A DNA stretch of 9,096 nt from Candidatus Pygmaiobacter gallistercoris (lineage in GTDB: Bacteria > Bacillota > Clostridia > Oscillospirales > Ruminococcaceae), in the NCBI GenBank assembly GCA_019113125.1, contig DXIA01000134.1, positions 1 to 9,096 on the forward strand, read 5' to 3'. How positions within the stretch are numbered: the first letter of the stretch is position 1; each line of letters begins with the position of its first letter. Position numbers and translations under genes: made by a program. Of this stretch, positions 1 to 6,021 are shown in pieces. The notes below the pieces were generated by a model. That model was given only the letters and a program-made list of their open reading frames with translations. It was not told where the DNA came from and ran no database searches.

Positions 1-485
1 ATGATCGCTGCAGTGTGGTTGAGGTCATGGGCCGCAACGCCGGGTATCTGGCGCTGAACACCGGCATTGCGGTCGGTGCGCTGGCGACCCTGATCCCCGA
101 GATTCCGTTCGACATCGATCGGGACATCGTCCAGCGGATGAACGACACCCGCAAGACCGGCAAGCAGCATTTTATCATCATCGTCGCCGAGGGTGTTGGC
201 CGTGCGCATGATTTTGCCGAGATCATCGAGAAGAAGACCGGCATCGAGAGCCGTGCCACCGTGCTCGGTCATGTCCAGCGCGGCGGCAACCCGACGCTGC
301 GGGACCGCGTTGCGGCGAGCCAGATGGGCTATCACGCGGTGCAGCTGCTGCTCGACGGCAAGTTCAACCGGGTGGTCGGTACCAAGAGCGATAAGATCGT
401 CGACTTCGACATCACTGAGGCGCTGAATATGCACAAGTCGATCGATAAGTCCCTCTACGAGATGTCCAAGGTCATCTCGATCTGA
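1..485 (+). CDS. pfkA: 6-phosphofructokinase (ATP-dependent, PfkA family), C-terminal half, 5' truncated by window edge
   Basis: This enzyme phosphorylates fructose 6-phosphate to fructose 1,6-bisphosphate in cytoplasmic glycolysis. The reading frame is already open at the window edge (first whole codon at position 3) and runs about 160 codons to a TGA, roughly the second half of a family that is usually about 320 residues long. Visible family motifs are SVVEVMGRNAG, the fructose-6-phosphate binding segment with the Met-Gly-Arg triplet, and ATVLGHVQRGG, which carries the conserved His and Arg that contact the sugar phosphate. The Arg just before SVVEVMG matches the Arg contributed across the subunit interface in E. 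coli PfkA. The gene ends 21 bp before a strong intrinsic terminator. The N-terminal ATP-binding half lies outside the window, so ATP versus PPi use cannot be judged from the diagnostic residues; ATP use is inferred from overall similarity to PfkA. Confidence 0.95.
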   Translation, partial: DRCSVVEVMGRNAGYLALNTGIAVGALATLIPEIPFDIDRDIVQRMNDTRKTGKQHFIIIVAEGVGRAHDFAEIIEKKTGIESRATVLGHVQRGGNPTLRDRVAASQMGYHAVQLLLDGKFNRVVGTKSDKIVDFDITEALNMHKSIDKSLYEMSKVISI

Positions 486-506
486 TCGAAAACAACATTC
501 ATCATC

Positions 507-542
507 AAAACTGTGTGATCCGCATGATCGCACAGTTTTTTT
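507..542 (+). terminator. Intrinsic terminator after pfkA
   Basis: A 14-bp stem (507-520 with 526-539) contains one G-U wobble and closes a 5-nt loop. It begins AAAACTGTG and ends CACAGTTTT, followed by further T residues to 542. The flanking A and T runs make it potentially active on both strands. It lies between pfkA and the DUF1622 gene. Confidence 0.88.
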
Positions 543-572
543 GTCCCGCTGGGGACAGGAAGGGGAAAAGGT

Positions 573-935
573 ATGCTGGAGCAGGTTATCGAAGTGATTC
601 TGCCGGTCCTCATTTCGGCGGCGGAGCTGATTGGTATTTTTGTGGTCACCGTTTCGGTGGCGCGGGCTTTTTGGCACTATCTCTTGATGCTGGTCGGGGT
701 GAAAGGCAAACACTACGCGGTCAAGTTTGAGCTCGCCAACGGCATGGCGACCGGACTGGAGTTTAAGATGGCCGCCGAGATTCTCAAGACGGTTCAGGTG
801 CGCAACCTGAATGAGCTTGCGGTGCTCGGCGCGATCATCCTGCTGCGCGCGCTGCTGAGCTTTATGATCCATATCGAGATGAAGAACGGTCCGGAAGAGG
901 AGAACCCCACCCCGGCAGAGGCAGAGAAAAAATAA
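573..935 (+). CDS. DUF1622 family small membrane protein
   Basis: This 120-residue protein is recognised as DUF1622, a family of small membrane proteins of unknown function. The first hydrophobic segment covers about residues 5-30. A conserved-looking stretch LANGMATGLEFKMAAEIL follows at about 54-71, and a second hydrophobic segment at about 82-100. The charged C-terminal tail is rich in Glu, Lys and Pro and is probably cytoplasmic. The ATG is supported by AGGAAGGGG at 557-565 with 7-nt spacing. No convincing promoter was found in the short gap after the pfkA terminator, so expression may depend on read-through from pfkA. A small hairpin (TGTCCC 542-547 with GGGACA 552-557) sits directly against the ribosome binding site. 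The family assignment is fairly firm; no biochemical role is claimed. Confidence 0.82.
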   Translation: MLEQVIEVILPVLISAAELIGIFVVTVSVARAFWHYLLMLVGVKGKHYAVKFELANGMATGLEFKMAAEILKTVQVRNLNELAVLGAIILLRALLSFMIHIEMKNGPEEENPTPAEAEKK

Positions 936-940
936 AAAAG

Positions 941-989
941 AGGCGCCCGGGTGCGAAGGCAGAAAAGCCTCGCTCGGGCGTCCGTTTTA
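941..989. terminator. Bidirectional terminator between convergent genes
   Basis: An imperfect GC-rich stem (about 942-960 with 966-982; GGCGCCCGGG opposite CTCGGGCGTCC, small bulges) lies between the DUF1622 stop and the end of the minus-strand kinase gene. On the plus strand the T-run is short (GTTTTAA). On the minus strand the stem is followed by a long T-rich run, seen as A residues at 926-940, so it is probably strongest for the kinase gene. Confidence 0.75.
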
Positions 990-998
990 ATCTCTGGT

Positions 999-1904
999 TC
1001 AGTAGTCGAATCGCAGCGTCTCAAAGACCCGCCGGGGGAGAATCGCGCCGGGATTTGCGGTGACTGCGGCGGCGAACCGATTGGCGTTTGTTGCCGCCTG
1101 GGTCAGGGTCAGCCCGCGGGCAAGCCCCGCGATCATCGCGCCGATGTGGGAGTCCCCCGCGCCGATGGTGTCCTCCACCTCGACCGCCTGGGTCGGGACC
1201 TCCTCCATGCTGTCCCCCTGCGCGCAGAGCACCCCGCGGGCGCCCAGCGTGATGACAACCGGACCGCCGTTGGTAATGCTGCAGAGCACCTTGACCGCCC
1301 GGTGCAGATTGTTGCAGCCGGTGATGGTGAGCGCCTCGCTGGCATTTAGATGGACCAGCGGGCTCAGTCGGAACAGCCGCTCGAGCCGCGCCGAGGGAAT
1401 GCTGCCGATCCGGGGCCCCGGCGCAAAGTAGAGGGAAAATTCTGGGTGCTGCTCGAGGTAGTCGATCAGCAGGTCGCCGCTGGAGCGCTCGACCTCGAGA
1501 CCGCAGAGATAGACCCCGCCGATCTCGCTGGGATCCAGAGCATCAAACCATTCGCGGCGGAACAGATACTCCGCACCGTAGCGGCAGATGAAGGTTCGCT
1601 CGCCATCCGGCTCGACAAAGCAGTAGCAGCAGCCGTTCTCCTCAGCGACCCGCGGCGCTGCGCTGCGGATCTCGGCGGCGGCGAGGCTGTGAAAGACAAA
1701 ATCGCCGTAGATGCCGGTTCCGACCGGGGAGAAAAGCAGCGCGGGAGAGCCGAACAGCTCCAGCGCGTGGTAGACGTTGTAGGCGCAGCCGCCCAGTGAG
1801 AGGGATTGCTCGTCGATGTCGAGATCCTCGCCGGTGCGGGGGAGATGACTGACCCGGACGATAACGTCCGCGACGGTGGAACCGATTACAAGCGTTTTTT
1901 TCAT
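999..1904 (-). CDS. PfkB-family carbohydrate/nucleoside kinase, substrate unassigned
   Basis: This 301-residue cytoplasmic kinase belongs to the PfkB (ribokinase-like) family, which transfers phosphate from ATP to sugars or nucleosides. The N-terminal substrate lid region contains GEDLDI and the Gly-Gly motif GGCAYN (38-43). NASE at 187-190 is the NxxE motif used for Mg and phosphate. DTIGAGDSHIGAM holds the anion hole and the catalytic base Asp251, followed by the usual C-terminal helix. The start MKKTLVIGST at 1904 fits the family length of about 300 and has AGGATGGG 7 nt upstream; an in-frame ATG at 1916 lacks good spacing. Longer open-frame starts would overlap the divergent MGMT-family gene. 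No sugar-pathway genes sit beside it, so the substrate cannot be inferred; ribokinase, fructokinase and nucleoside kinase all remain possible. Confidence 0.88.
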   Translation of the reverse strand: MKKTLVIGSTVADVIVRVSHLPRTGEDLDIDEQSLSLGGCAYNVYHALELFGSPALLFSPVGTGIYGDFVFHSLAAAEIRSAAPRVAEENGCCYCFVEPDGERTFICRYGAEYLFRREWFDALDPSEIGGVYLCGLEVERSSGDLLIDYLEQHPEFSLYFAPGPRIGSIPSARLERLFRLSPLVHLNASEALTITGCNNLHRAVKVLCSITNGGPVVITLGARGVLCAQGDSMEEVPTQAVEVEDTIGAGDSHIGAMIAGLARGLTLTQAATNANRFAAAVTANPGAILPRRVFETLRFDY

Positions 1905-1949
1905 CAGCTGACCCATCCTATCTAAAGAGTATTCAAGGAGGAAGACAAG

Positions 1950-2267
1950 ATGCCGTCCCCGTTTGCCCAACGAATTTATGAGGTGGTAAAACAGATCCCG
2001 CGCGGAAAGGTGGCGACCTATGGACAGGTTGCCGCACTGGCGGGCAACCCGCGCGGAGCCCGCGGCGTGGGGTTTGCGCTCCATCACAATCCACAGCCGG
2101 GGATCATCCCTTGTCACCGGGTGATCTTCCGCGATGGTTCCCTCTGCACCGGCTTTGCCTTTGGCGGGCCCGAGGTGCAGCGACGGCTGCTCGAGCAGGA
2201 AGGTGTGTGCTTTCTTCCCGACGGCAGGGTCGACCTGTCTCGGTTTGGCTGGCTCGGAAGGCCGTAA
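1950..2267 (+). CDS. MGMT-family DNA-binding protein (single-domain alkyltransferase-like, PCHR cysteine kept)
   Basis: This 105-residue protein consists only of the DNA-binding/active-site domain of O6-alkylguanine-DNA alkyltransferases. Visible motifs are GKVATYGQVA (19-28; the Tyr normally rotates the phosphate), the Arg of RGVGFAL (from 38; the base-flipping arginine), the hinge Asn47 in HHNPQP, and IPCHRV with Cys55 as the methyl acceptor. GFAFGG and RRLLEQEGV follow as in the family. It lacks the N-terminal domain of full-length enzymes such as Ogt or Ada-C. Its length matches alkyltransferase-like (ATL) proteins, but those typically replace the Cys with Trp. It may therefore be a minimal methyltransferase or a damage-recognition protein. 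The start is fixed by AAGGAGG at 1935-1941 with 8-nt spacing. It is divergent from the kinase gene by 45 bp; no clear promoter was identified. Confidence 0.9.
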   Translation: MPSPFAQRIYEVVKQIPRGKVATYGQVAALAGNPRGARGVGFALHHNPQPGIIPCHRVIFRDGSLCTGFAFGGPEVQRRLLEQEGVCFLPDGRVDLSRFGWLGRP

Positions 2268-2304
2268 AGTAAAAGAGCATTACAGAATAGCTTAGGAGCA
2301 TTTG

Positions 2305-2324
2305 TGAAACAACAGTTTCATTTT
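2305..2324 (+). terminator. Weak hairpin plus T-run after the MGMT-family gene
   Basis: TGAAAC (2305-2310) pairs perfectly with GTTTCA (2315-2320) over an AACA loop, followed by TTTT. The stem is only 6 bp and AT-rich, so it would be a poor terminator alone. A much stronger hairpin follows about 60 bp downstream. Confidence 0.3.
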
Positions 2325-2383
2325 ACCATAAAATCCGGAAAAATCGAGACTTTGGCGGGAAAGAACCGAAAAAAGCGAAAAAA

Positions 2384-2424
2384 GGACGGCGGGCTGCCAC
2401 GCGGCATCCTGCTGTCCCTTTGTT
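2384..2424. terminator. Bidirectional terminator between convergent MGMT-family and thioesterase genes
   Basis: A 15-bp stem (2384-2398 with 2403-2417) has one mismatch and two G-U wobbles and closes on a 4-nt loop. On the plus strand it is followed by CCTTTGTTTT. On the minus strand the flanking A runs at 2369-2383 become a long T-rich tract, so it should terminate the clp/thioesterase operon efficiently as well as transcripts from the left. Confidence 0.85.
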
Positions 2425-2793
2425 TTATGCGTTGGCAAGCTTTGCGAGGAAACGGTCCCGCAGCACCGAGACCCGGGTGTGCACCCCGGCGCCGATCGGT
2501 CCCTTCTCGTCGAATGCCTCGACCCGGAAGGTGAAGACCCGGTCGGTTTGTTCGGTCAGGGTTGCCCGGGCGGTGACGACCGCGCCGACTCCACAGGCGC
2601 GGTCGTGGGTGACCTCCATCCGGGTGCCGACGGTGGTGCAGCCCTCCGGCACCAGCTGCGCGGCACACCGCATTGCGGCGTTCTCCATCAGCGCGATCAT
2701 CGCCGGGGTCGCGAGGACCGGCAGGTCACCGCTGCCCATCGCCTTTGCTGTTTGTTCCTCACGGACGGTCATGCTCGATTCGAGATACTCCAT
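2425..2793 (-). CDS. FlK-like hotdog-fold acyl-CoA thioesterase
   Basis: This 122-residue protein resembles the fluoroacetyl-CoA thioesterase (FlK) family, small hotdog-fold enzymes that hydrolyse acyl-CoA thioesters in the cytoplasm. ATPAMIALMENAA carries Thr29 and Glu37, and MEVTHDRA carries His63. The Thr-Glu spacing of 8 and the Glu-His spacing of 26 equal those of the FlK catalytic residues Thr42, Glu50 and His76. The C-terminal strand pattern (FRVEAFDEKGPIGAGVHTR) also fits the family. The start at 2793 has AAGGAG (reading minus) with 8-nt spacing; a longer in-frame start would run back into the clp gene. It lies 17 bp downstream of the Clp unfoldase gene on the same strand, with its ribosome binding site just after that stop, so the two are very probably cotranscribed. 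The natural substrate is unknown; similarity to FlK does not mean it acts on fluoroacetyl-CoA. Confidence 0.85.
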   Translation of the reverse strand: MEYLESSMTVREEQTAKAMGSGDLPVLATPAMIALMENAAMRCAAQLVPEGCTTVGTRMEVTHDRACGVGAVVTARATLTEQTDRVFTFRVEAFDEKGPIGAGVHTRVSVLRDRFLAKLANA

Positions 2794-2810
2794 CTTGTCC
2801 ACTCCTTGGT

Positions 2811-5090
2811 TCAGACCGCGGCCTTTTTGGCGGGAAGGTTCTGGACGAGAAGAATCTCCTCCCCCTGCAGCACGGCCTGCAGTTTTCTGCACCGCTTTAT
2901 TTTACCACTGAGCAGGTAATCGGACAAGGGTAGTTCGAGTTTTTGTTCCACCGCCCGGCGGATCCCCCGCGCTCCGGCGGAGGAACTGCCGCCGACCGAC
3001 GCGAGGTATCGGATGACCTCAGGCTGCACGGTGAGCTCGAGCCGCAGCTTTTTTGCCCGCCGGCAGAGCTCTTCCACCCGCAATGCGGCGATTTGGTCCA
3101 TCTGCTCTTTGCCCAGGGGGGAGAAGACGACGATCTCGTCGAGCCGGCCGAGCAGTTCGGCCCGAAAACTGTCCCGCGCCTGCCGGAGGACGGCGCGGCG
3201 GACCGCCTCGGGGTCGGAGCCGATCTCGCCGAATCCGAGATGGGTCTTGGAGAACTGGCCGGCCCCGAGGTTGCCGGTCAGGATGACGATGGCGCTGCCG
3301 AAATCCACCCTGCGCCCGCCGCTCTCGGTCAGACAGCCCTCCTCCAGGATCTGGAGCAGGATGTTATTGATGTCGGGATGTGCTTTCTCGATCTCATCGA
3401 AGACGACGACGCTGTACGGCCGTTCCCGGATCGCCTTGGTCAGCTGGCCGCCCTCCTCATATCCGACATATCCCGGAGGTGCGCCGATCAGCCGGGCGAC
3501 CGACTGCTTTTCCATATATTCGCTCATGTCGTACCGCAGCAGCGCTTTTTCGCTGCCAAACACCTCTTTGGCTAGCGCGCGGCAGAGTTCGGTTTTTCCC
3601 ACACCGGTCGGCCCGAGGAACAGAAAGGAGCCGGCGGGCCGGTTTTCTGCCGCGAGACCTGATCGGGCGCGGCGAATGGCGGCCGCAACCGCCCGGATCG
3701 CCGGTTCCTGACCGATCACCCTGCCGGAGAGCCGATGCTCGAGATCCGCCATCTGGTGCTGCTGTTCCCGATTCAGCTCGCCGACCGGAATGCCGGTCGC
3801 GCGGGAGAGCACGGCGGCGACCTCCCGCCGGCCGAGAACCGCATTGGATCCGGTGCCACAGACCCGCATCCGGGCTGCGGCCTCATCGATCAGGTCGATC
3901 GCCTTGTCCGGCAGCTTTTTCTGCGGCAGATACCGGACCGACAGGTCGACCGCCGCGGCAAAGGCGGCATCGCTGATCCGGATCTGGTGAAAGGACTCGT
4001 ACCGCTCCCGCAGCCCGGCAAGGATCCTGAGGGTGGCCTCCCGGTCTGGTTCCTCCACCCGGATGGTCTCAAACCGGCGCTCGAGCGCCGAGTCCTTTTC
4101 GATAAAGCGGTGGTATTCCTCCATCGTGGTTGCACCGATCAGCCGCAGCTGCCCGCGGGCGAGGGAGGGTTTAAGAATGCTCGCCGCATCGACTGCTCCC
4201 TCAGCAGCGCCGGCCCCAATGATCGAGTGCAGCTCGTCGATGAAGAGAATGCAGTTGCCGTCGTTGGAAACCTCTTCGAGCAGACTCTTGAGCCGCTCCT
4301 CAAAATCGCCGCGGTATTTGGTGCCGGCGACCAGGCTCGCGAGATCCAGGCTGATCAGCCGGCGCCGGGTCAGCGCCGGGGGAACCTGCCCCCCGGCGAT
4401 TGCGAGCGCCAGTCCCTCGACAATCGCAGTTTTACCAACCCCCGCCTCGCCGACCAGACAGGGGTTGTTCTTTCTGCGCCGGCAGAGGATCTCCATCAGC
4501 CGGGCGGTCTCTTCTTCCCGCCCGAGACAGGGGTCCAGCCGCCCCTCGGCGGCAAGCCTTGTCAGATCGCGGCCGTACCGCTCCAGCCCCTTGCCGCCGC
4601 TGCGGGAGACTCCGCCCGAGAGTGCGCGGGGGGTGAGACCGGGAATCGGTTTTGGCAGAAAGGAGAGCTCACAGCTCTGGCAGACTGCGCGAAGATCGAC
4701 GCCGAGCGCGCGGGCGAATTTTGAAGAGGTATACTGATCGCTTGAGAAGAGAGCGGTGAGCAGGTGCTCGGCACGGGTACAGCTCTCCCCGAGCCAGTGG
4801 GTTTTGAGGGCGGCTTTTTCGAGCACCTGCATCGCGTTGCCGCTGAAATCACGGGGAGAAAGACGGGTCGGCAGCCCAACACCGACTGCGCCGATCAGAA
4901 AATCACGGTAGGAGGAGAGGCTCAGCCCCTGTTCCGACAGCGCGCCCGCGGCGCGGCTGGTCCCCTCCATTAGAATGCCGCCGAGCAGATGCTCGGTGCC
5001 GATATACAGATGTCCCAGTTCCCGCGCGAGAGCGATCGCCCCGTTGCAGCACCGGTTTGCAGTCTCGCCGAACCCCTTGAAATAGATCAT
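2811..5090 (-). CDS. Clp ATPase (ClpC/ClpA-type AAA+ unfoldase) without the ClpC middle domain
   Basis: This 759-residue hexameric unfoldase probably feeds substrates to ClpP. Two Clp_N repeats lie at about 1-65 and 82-140, followed by a linker. In D1, Walker A is GEAGVGKT (214-221), pore loop GTKYRG (256-261), Walker B ILFIDE (281-286) and Arg fingers at 338-339. In D2, Walker A is GPTGVGKT (493-500), pore loop GYVGYEEGG (540-548), Walker B VVVFDE (561-566), LGF at 618-620 (matching the [LIV]-G-[FL] ClpP-docking loop), an Arg at 649 and sensor-2 GAR at 706-708. After DKAIDLIDEAAARMR only about 15 residues precede the next conserved segment, where B. subtilis ClpC has a coiled-coil M domain. 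The length is like E. coli ClpA (758), while many D2 segments read like ClpC. The ATG has AAAGGGG upstream with 9-nt spacing. No ctsR, mcsA or mcsB is adjacent. Confidence 0.95.
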   Translation of the reverse strand: MIYFKGFGETANRCCNGAIALARELGHLYIGTEHLLGGILMEGTSRAAGALSEQGLSLSSYRDFLIGAVGVGLPTRLSPRDFSGNAMQVLEKAALKTHWLGESCTRAEHLLTALFSSDQYTSSKFARALGVDLRAVCQSCELSFLPKPIPGLTPRALSGGVSRSGGKGLERYGRDLTRLAAEGRLDPCLGREEETARLMEILCRRRKNNPCLVGEAGVGKTAIVEGLALAIAGGQVPPALTRRRLISLDLASLVAGTKYRGDFEERLKSLLEEVSNDGNCILFIDELHSIIGAGAAEGAVDAASILKPSLARGQLRLIGATTMEEYHRFIEKDSALERRFETIRVEEPDREATLRILAGLRERYESFHQIRISDAAFAAAVDLSVRYLPQKKLPDKAIDLIDEAAARMRVCGTGSNAVLGRREVAAVLSRATGIPVGELNREQQHQMADLEHRLSGRVIGQEPAIRAVAAAIRRARSGLAAENRPAGSFLFLGPTGVGKTELCRALAKEVFGSEKALLRYDMSEYMEKQSVARLIGAPPGYVGYEEGGQLTKAIRERPYSVVVFDEIEKAHPDINNILLQILEEGCLTESGGRRVDFGSAIVILTGNLGAGQFSKTHLGFGEIGSDPEAVRRAVLRQARDSFRAELLGRLDEIVVFSPLGKEQMDQIAALRVEELCRRAKKLRLELTVQPEVIRYLASVGGSSSAGARGIRRAVEQKLELPLSDYLLSGKIKRCRKLQAVLQGEEILLVQNLPAKKAAV

Positions 5091-5120
5091 TTCAATCTGC
5101 CCCTTTGCACAAGATTCCGA

Positions 5121-5145
5121 CGGTATCGGCAGGCTGCCGACACCG
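5121..5145. repeat. Inverted repeat in the clp gene leader (possible operator or mRNA hairpin)
   Basis: CGGTATCGGCA (5121-5131) is opposed to TGCCGACACCG (5135-5145) across a GGC centre, with one mismatched pair in 11. It lies 30 bp upstream of the clp start codon in the gap between the clp gene and the divergent export gene. It does not match the CIRCE element (TTAGCACTC-N9-GAGTGCTAA) or CtsR heptad repeats. No T-run follows on either strand, so it is not a terminator. No convincing promoter for the minus-strand operon could be placed. Confidence 0.6.
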
Positions 5146-5204
5146 CTTTTGAGTATGGGGTAGCAGAGACAAAAATATGCCGGCTGGAGAAAAGTGGCGC
5201 GCGG

Positions 5205-5233
5205 TTTACAAATTGCCCAAAAGATGCTATAAT
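5205..5233 (+). promoter_or_regulatory. Sigma-A type promoter for the small multidrug export gene
   Basis: The -35 TTTACA (5205-5210) and -10 TATAAT (5228-5233) are separated by exactly 17 bp, with only one -35 position off consensus. Transcription should begin near 5240, giving a leader of about 50 nt that carries the AGGAGAGGAGAG ribosome binding site at 5271-5282. Confidence 0.88.
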
Positions 5234-5288
5234 ATTTTTCGCTTTTTTACAGGGTCGTTCCCTGACAAACAGGAGAGGAGAGAAGATC

Positions 5289-5792
5289 ATGCCGATTCAG
5301 AATGCACTTGCCAGCGCCGGCAATGCCGTCAAGAGCGTGGTTGTTCTGCTGTCCTCGATGACCCCGCTCTTGGAAAACAAGGGGTCGATCCTCCTCGCAG
5401 CGGCGCTCAATCTCAAATGGTATCTGGCTTACATCGGCTCCTCGATCGGCTCTTTTTTGCCGGTGCCCTTTCTGCTGCGGGCAGGGGAGCGGGGCATGAA
5501 TCGGATCCGCCGCTCTCGTTTCGGGGCGAAGGTGCTGCGGCGGGCGGACCACTTTGTGCAGCGTCACCGCAGTTTCTTTGATCATCGGGGCTGTTTCGCC
5601 CTCGCATTGATTGTGTCGATTCCCTTTACCGGAATCGGCTGCTGGGCCGGGGTACTGCTCTCCGACCTGCTGGGGCTGGACCGCCGCCGGTCGGCCTGCG
5701 CGATCCTGATCGGAATCGTGATTTCCGGTTTCATCACGACCGCTGCGACCTATGGGCTGCTGGTCGGGGTTCGCCAGCTTGCAGCTGTGTGA
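5289..5792 (+). CDS. Small multidrug export family membrane protein (COG2426 / Sm_multidrug_ex)
   Basis: This 167-residue protein is hydrophobic with about four membrane segments, near residues 15-25 with 33-62, 103-128 and 136-160. A basic cytoplasmic-type loop lies at about 65-102 (RAGERGMNRIRRSRFG). The C-terminal motif SIPFTGIGCWAGVLLSDLLGLDRR matches the family's conserved IPxPGTGxWTG region. The N-terminal PLLENKGSILLAA corresponds to the family's early glutamate-containing segment. The family name suggests drug export, but experimental support is thin and the substrate here is unknown. The ATG at 5289 is chosen because it follows AGGAGAGGAGAG and lies downstream of a near-consensus promoter; the frame stays open upstream to 4989, but that would run through the promoter and into the divergent clp gene. 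It is monocistronic, with its own promoter and terminator. Confidence 0.88.
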   Translation: MPIQNALASAGNAVKSVVVLLSSMTPLLENKGSILLAAALNLKWYLAYIGSSIGSFLPVPFLLRAGERGMNRIRRSRFGAKVLRRADHFVQRHRSFFDHRGCFALALIVSIPFTGIGCWAGVLLSDLLGLDRRRSACAILIGIVISGFITTAATYGLLVGVRQLAAV

Positions 5793-5805
5793 TATGCGAG
5801 AAAAG

Positions 5806-5852
5806 ACTGCCGCGTCAGGGGAAAAAATTCTCCCGGCGCGGCAGTTTGTTTT
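5806..5852 (+). terminator. Intrinsic terminator after the export gene
   Basis: A perfect 9-bp stem ACTGCCGCG (5806-5814) with CGCGGCAGT (5837-5845) is followed by TTGTTTT. The interior can extend partly through GGGG opposite CTCCC. It starts 13 bp after the stop codon. Confidence 0.85.
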
Positions 5853-5870
5853 ACCGATCAAAACGGGAGA

Positions 5871-5903
5871 ATTTGTGAGAAAATCTGAGAATTTCTCACA
5901 AAT
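5871..5903. repeat. Perfect 12-bp inverted repeat upstream of the pot promoter (candidate operator)
   Basis: ATTTGTGAGAAA (5871-5882) and its exact reverse complement TTTCTCACAAAT (5892-5903) flank a 9-nt spacer. The 8-mer GAGAATTT also occurs directly repeated at 5867-5874 and 5887-5894, 20 bp apart, about two helical turns. There is no T-run on either side, so it is not a terminator. It lies about 64 bp upstream of the -35 of the pot promoter, a position suited to a regulator or activator site. The 5853-5966 stretch holds no gene; besides this repeat it contains A-tracts at 5909-5914, 5940-5944, 5948-5952 and 5959-5963 that may bend the DNA or act as an UP element. Confidence 0.65.
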
Positions 5904-5966
5904 GTTCCAAAAAATCTAAACTCTGCGCCATTCTTCGGCAAAAATCGAAAAATCTGCGAAAAACTA

Positions 5967-5995
5967 TTGACAAAAGATACCTCTGCCTTTATAGT
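5967..5995 (+). promoter_or_regulatory. Strong sigma-A type promoter of the pot operon
   Basis: A consensus -35 TTGACA (5967-5972) and -10 TATAGT (5990-5995) are spaced by 17 bp and preceded by A-tracts. The predicted start is near 6002, which gives the potA transcript a leader of about 205 nt. Confidence 0.88.
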
Positions 5996-6021
5996 ACATA
6001 TTGTGTGTTCGCATCTAAGGC

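Noticed and set aside
1905..2117. N-terminal extension of the PfkB-family kinase
   Set aside because: It would overlap the well-supported MGMT-family gene, gives a protein longer than the family, and the extra residues do not resemble a kinase domain.
3735..4724. Long plus-strand open frame opposite the clp gene (also 3013-3711 and 4033-4737)
   Set aside because: These are shadows of the conserved clp coding frame, with no plausible ribosome binding sites and low-complexity Arg/Pro/Ser-rich translations.
4989..5288. N-terminal extension of the small multidrug export protein
   Set aside because: It would read through a near-consensus promoter and overlap the divergent clp gene. The ATG at 5289 has a strong ribosome binding site.
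5091..5288. CIRCE or CtsR operator expected near a clp gene
   Set aside because: Neither TTAGCACTC-N9-GAGTGCTAA nor tandem GGTCAAA heptads are present; the dyad at 5121-5145 is a different sequence.
5871..5903. Terminator at the 12-bp inverted repeat
   Set aside because: The stem is AT-rich, has a 9-nt loop and is not followed by a T-run on either strand. A good terminator for the upstream gene already lies at 5806-5852.
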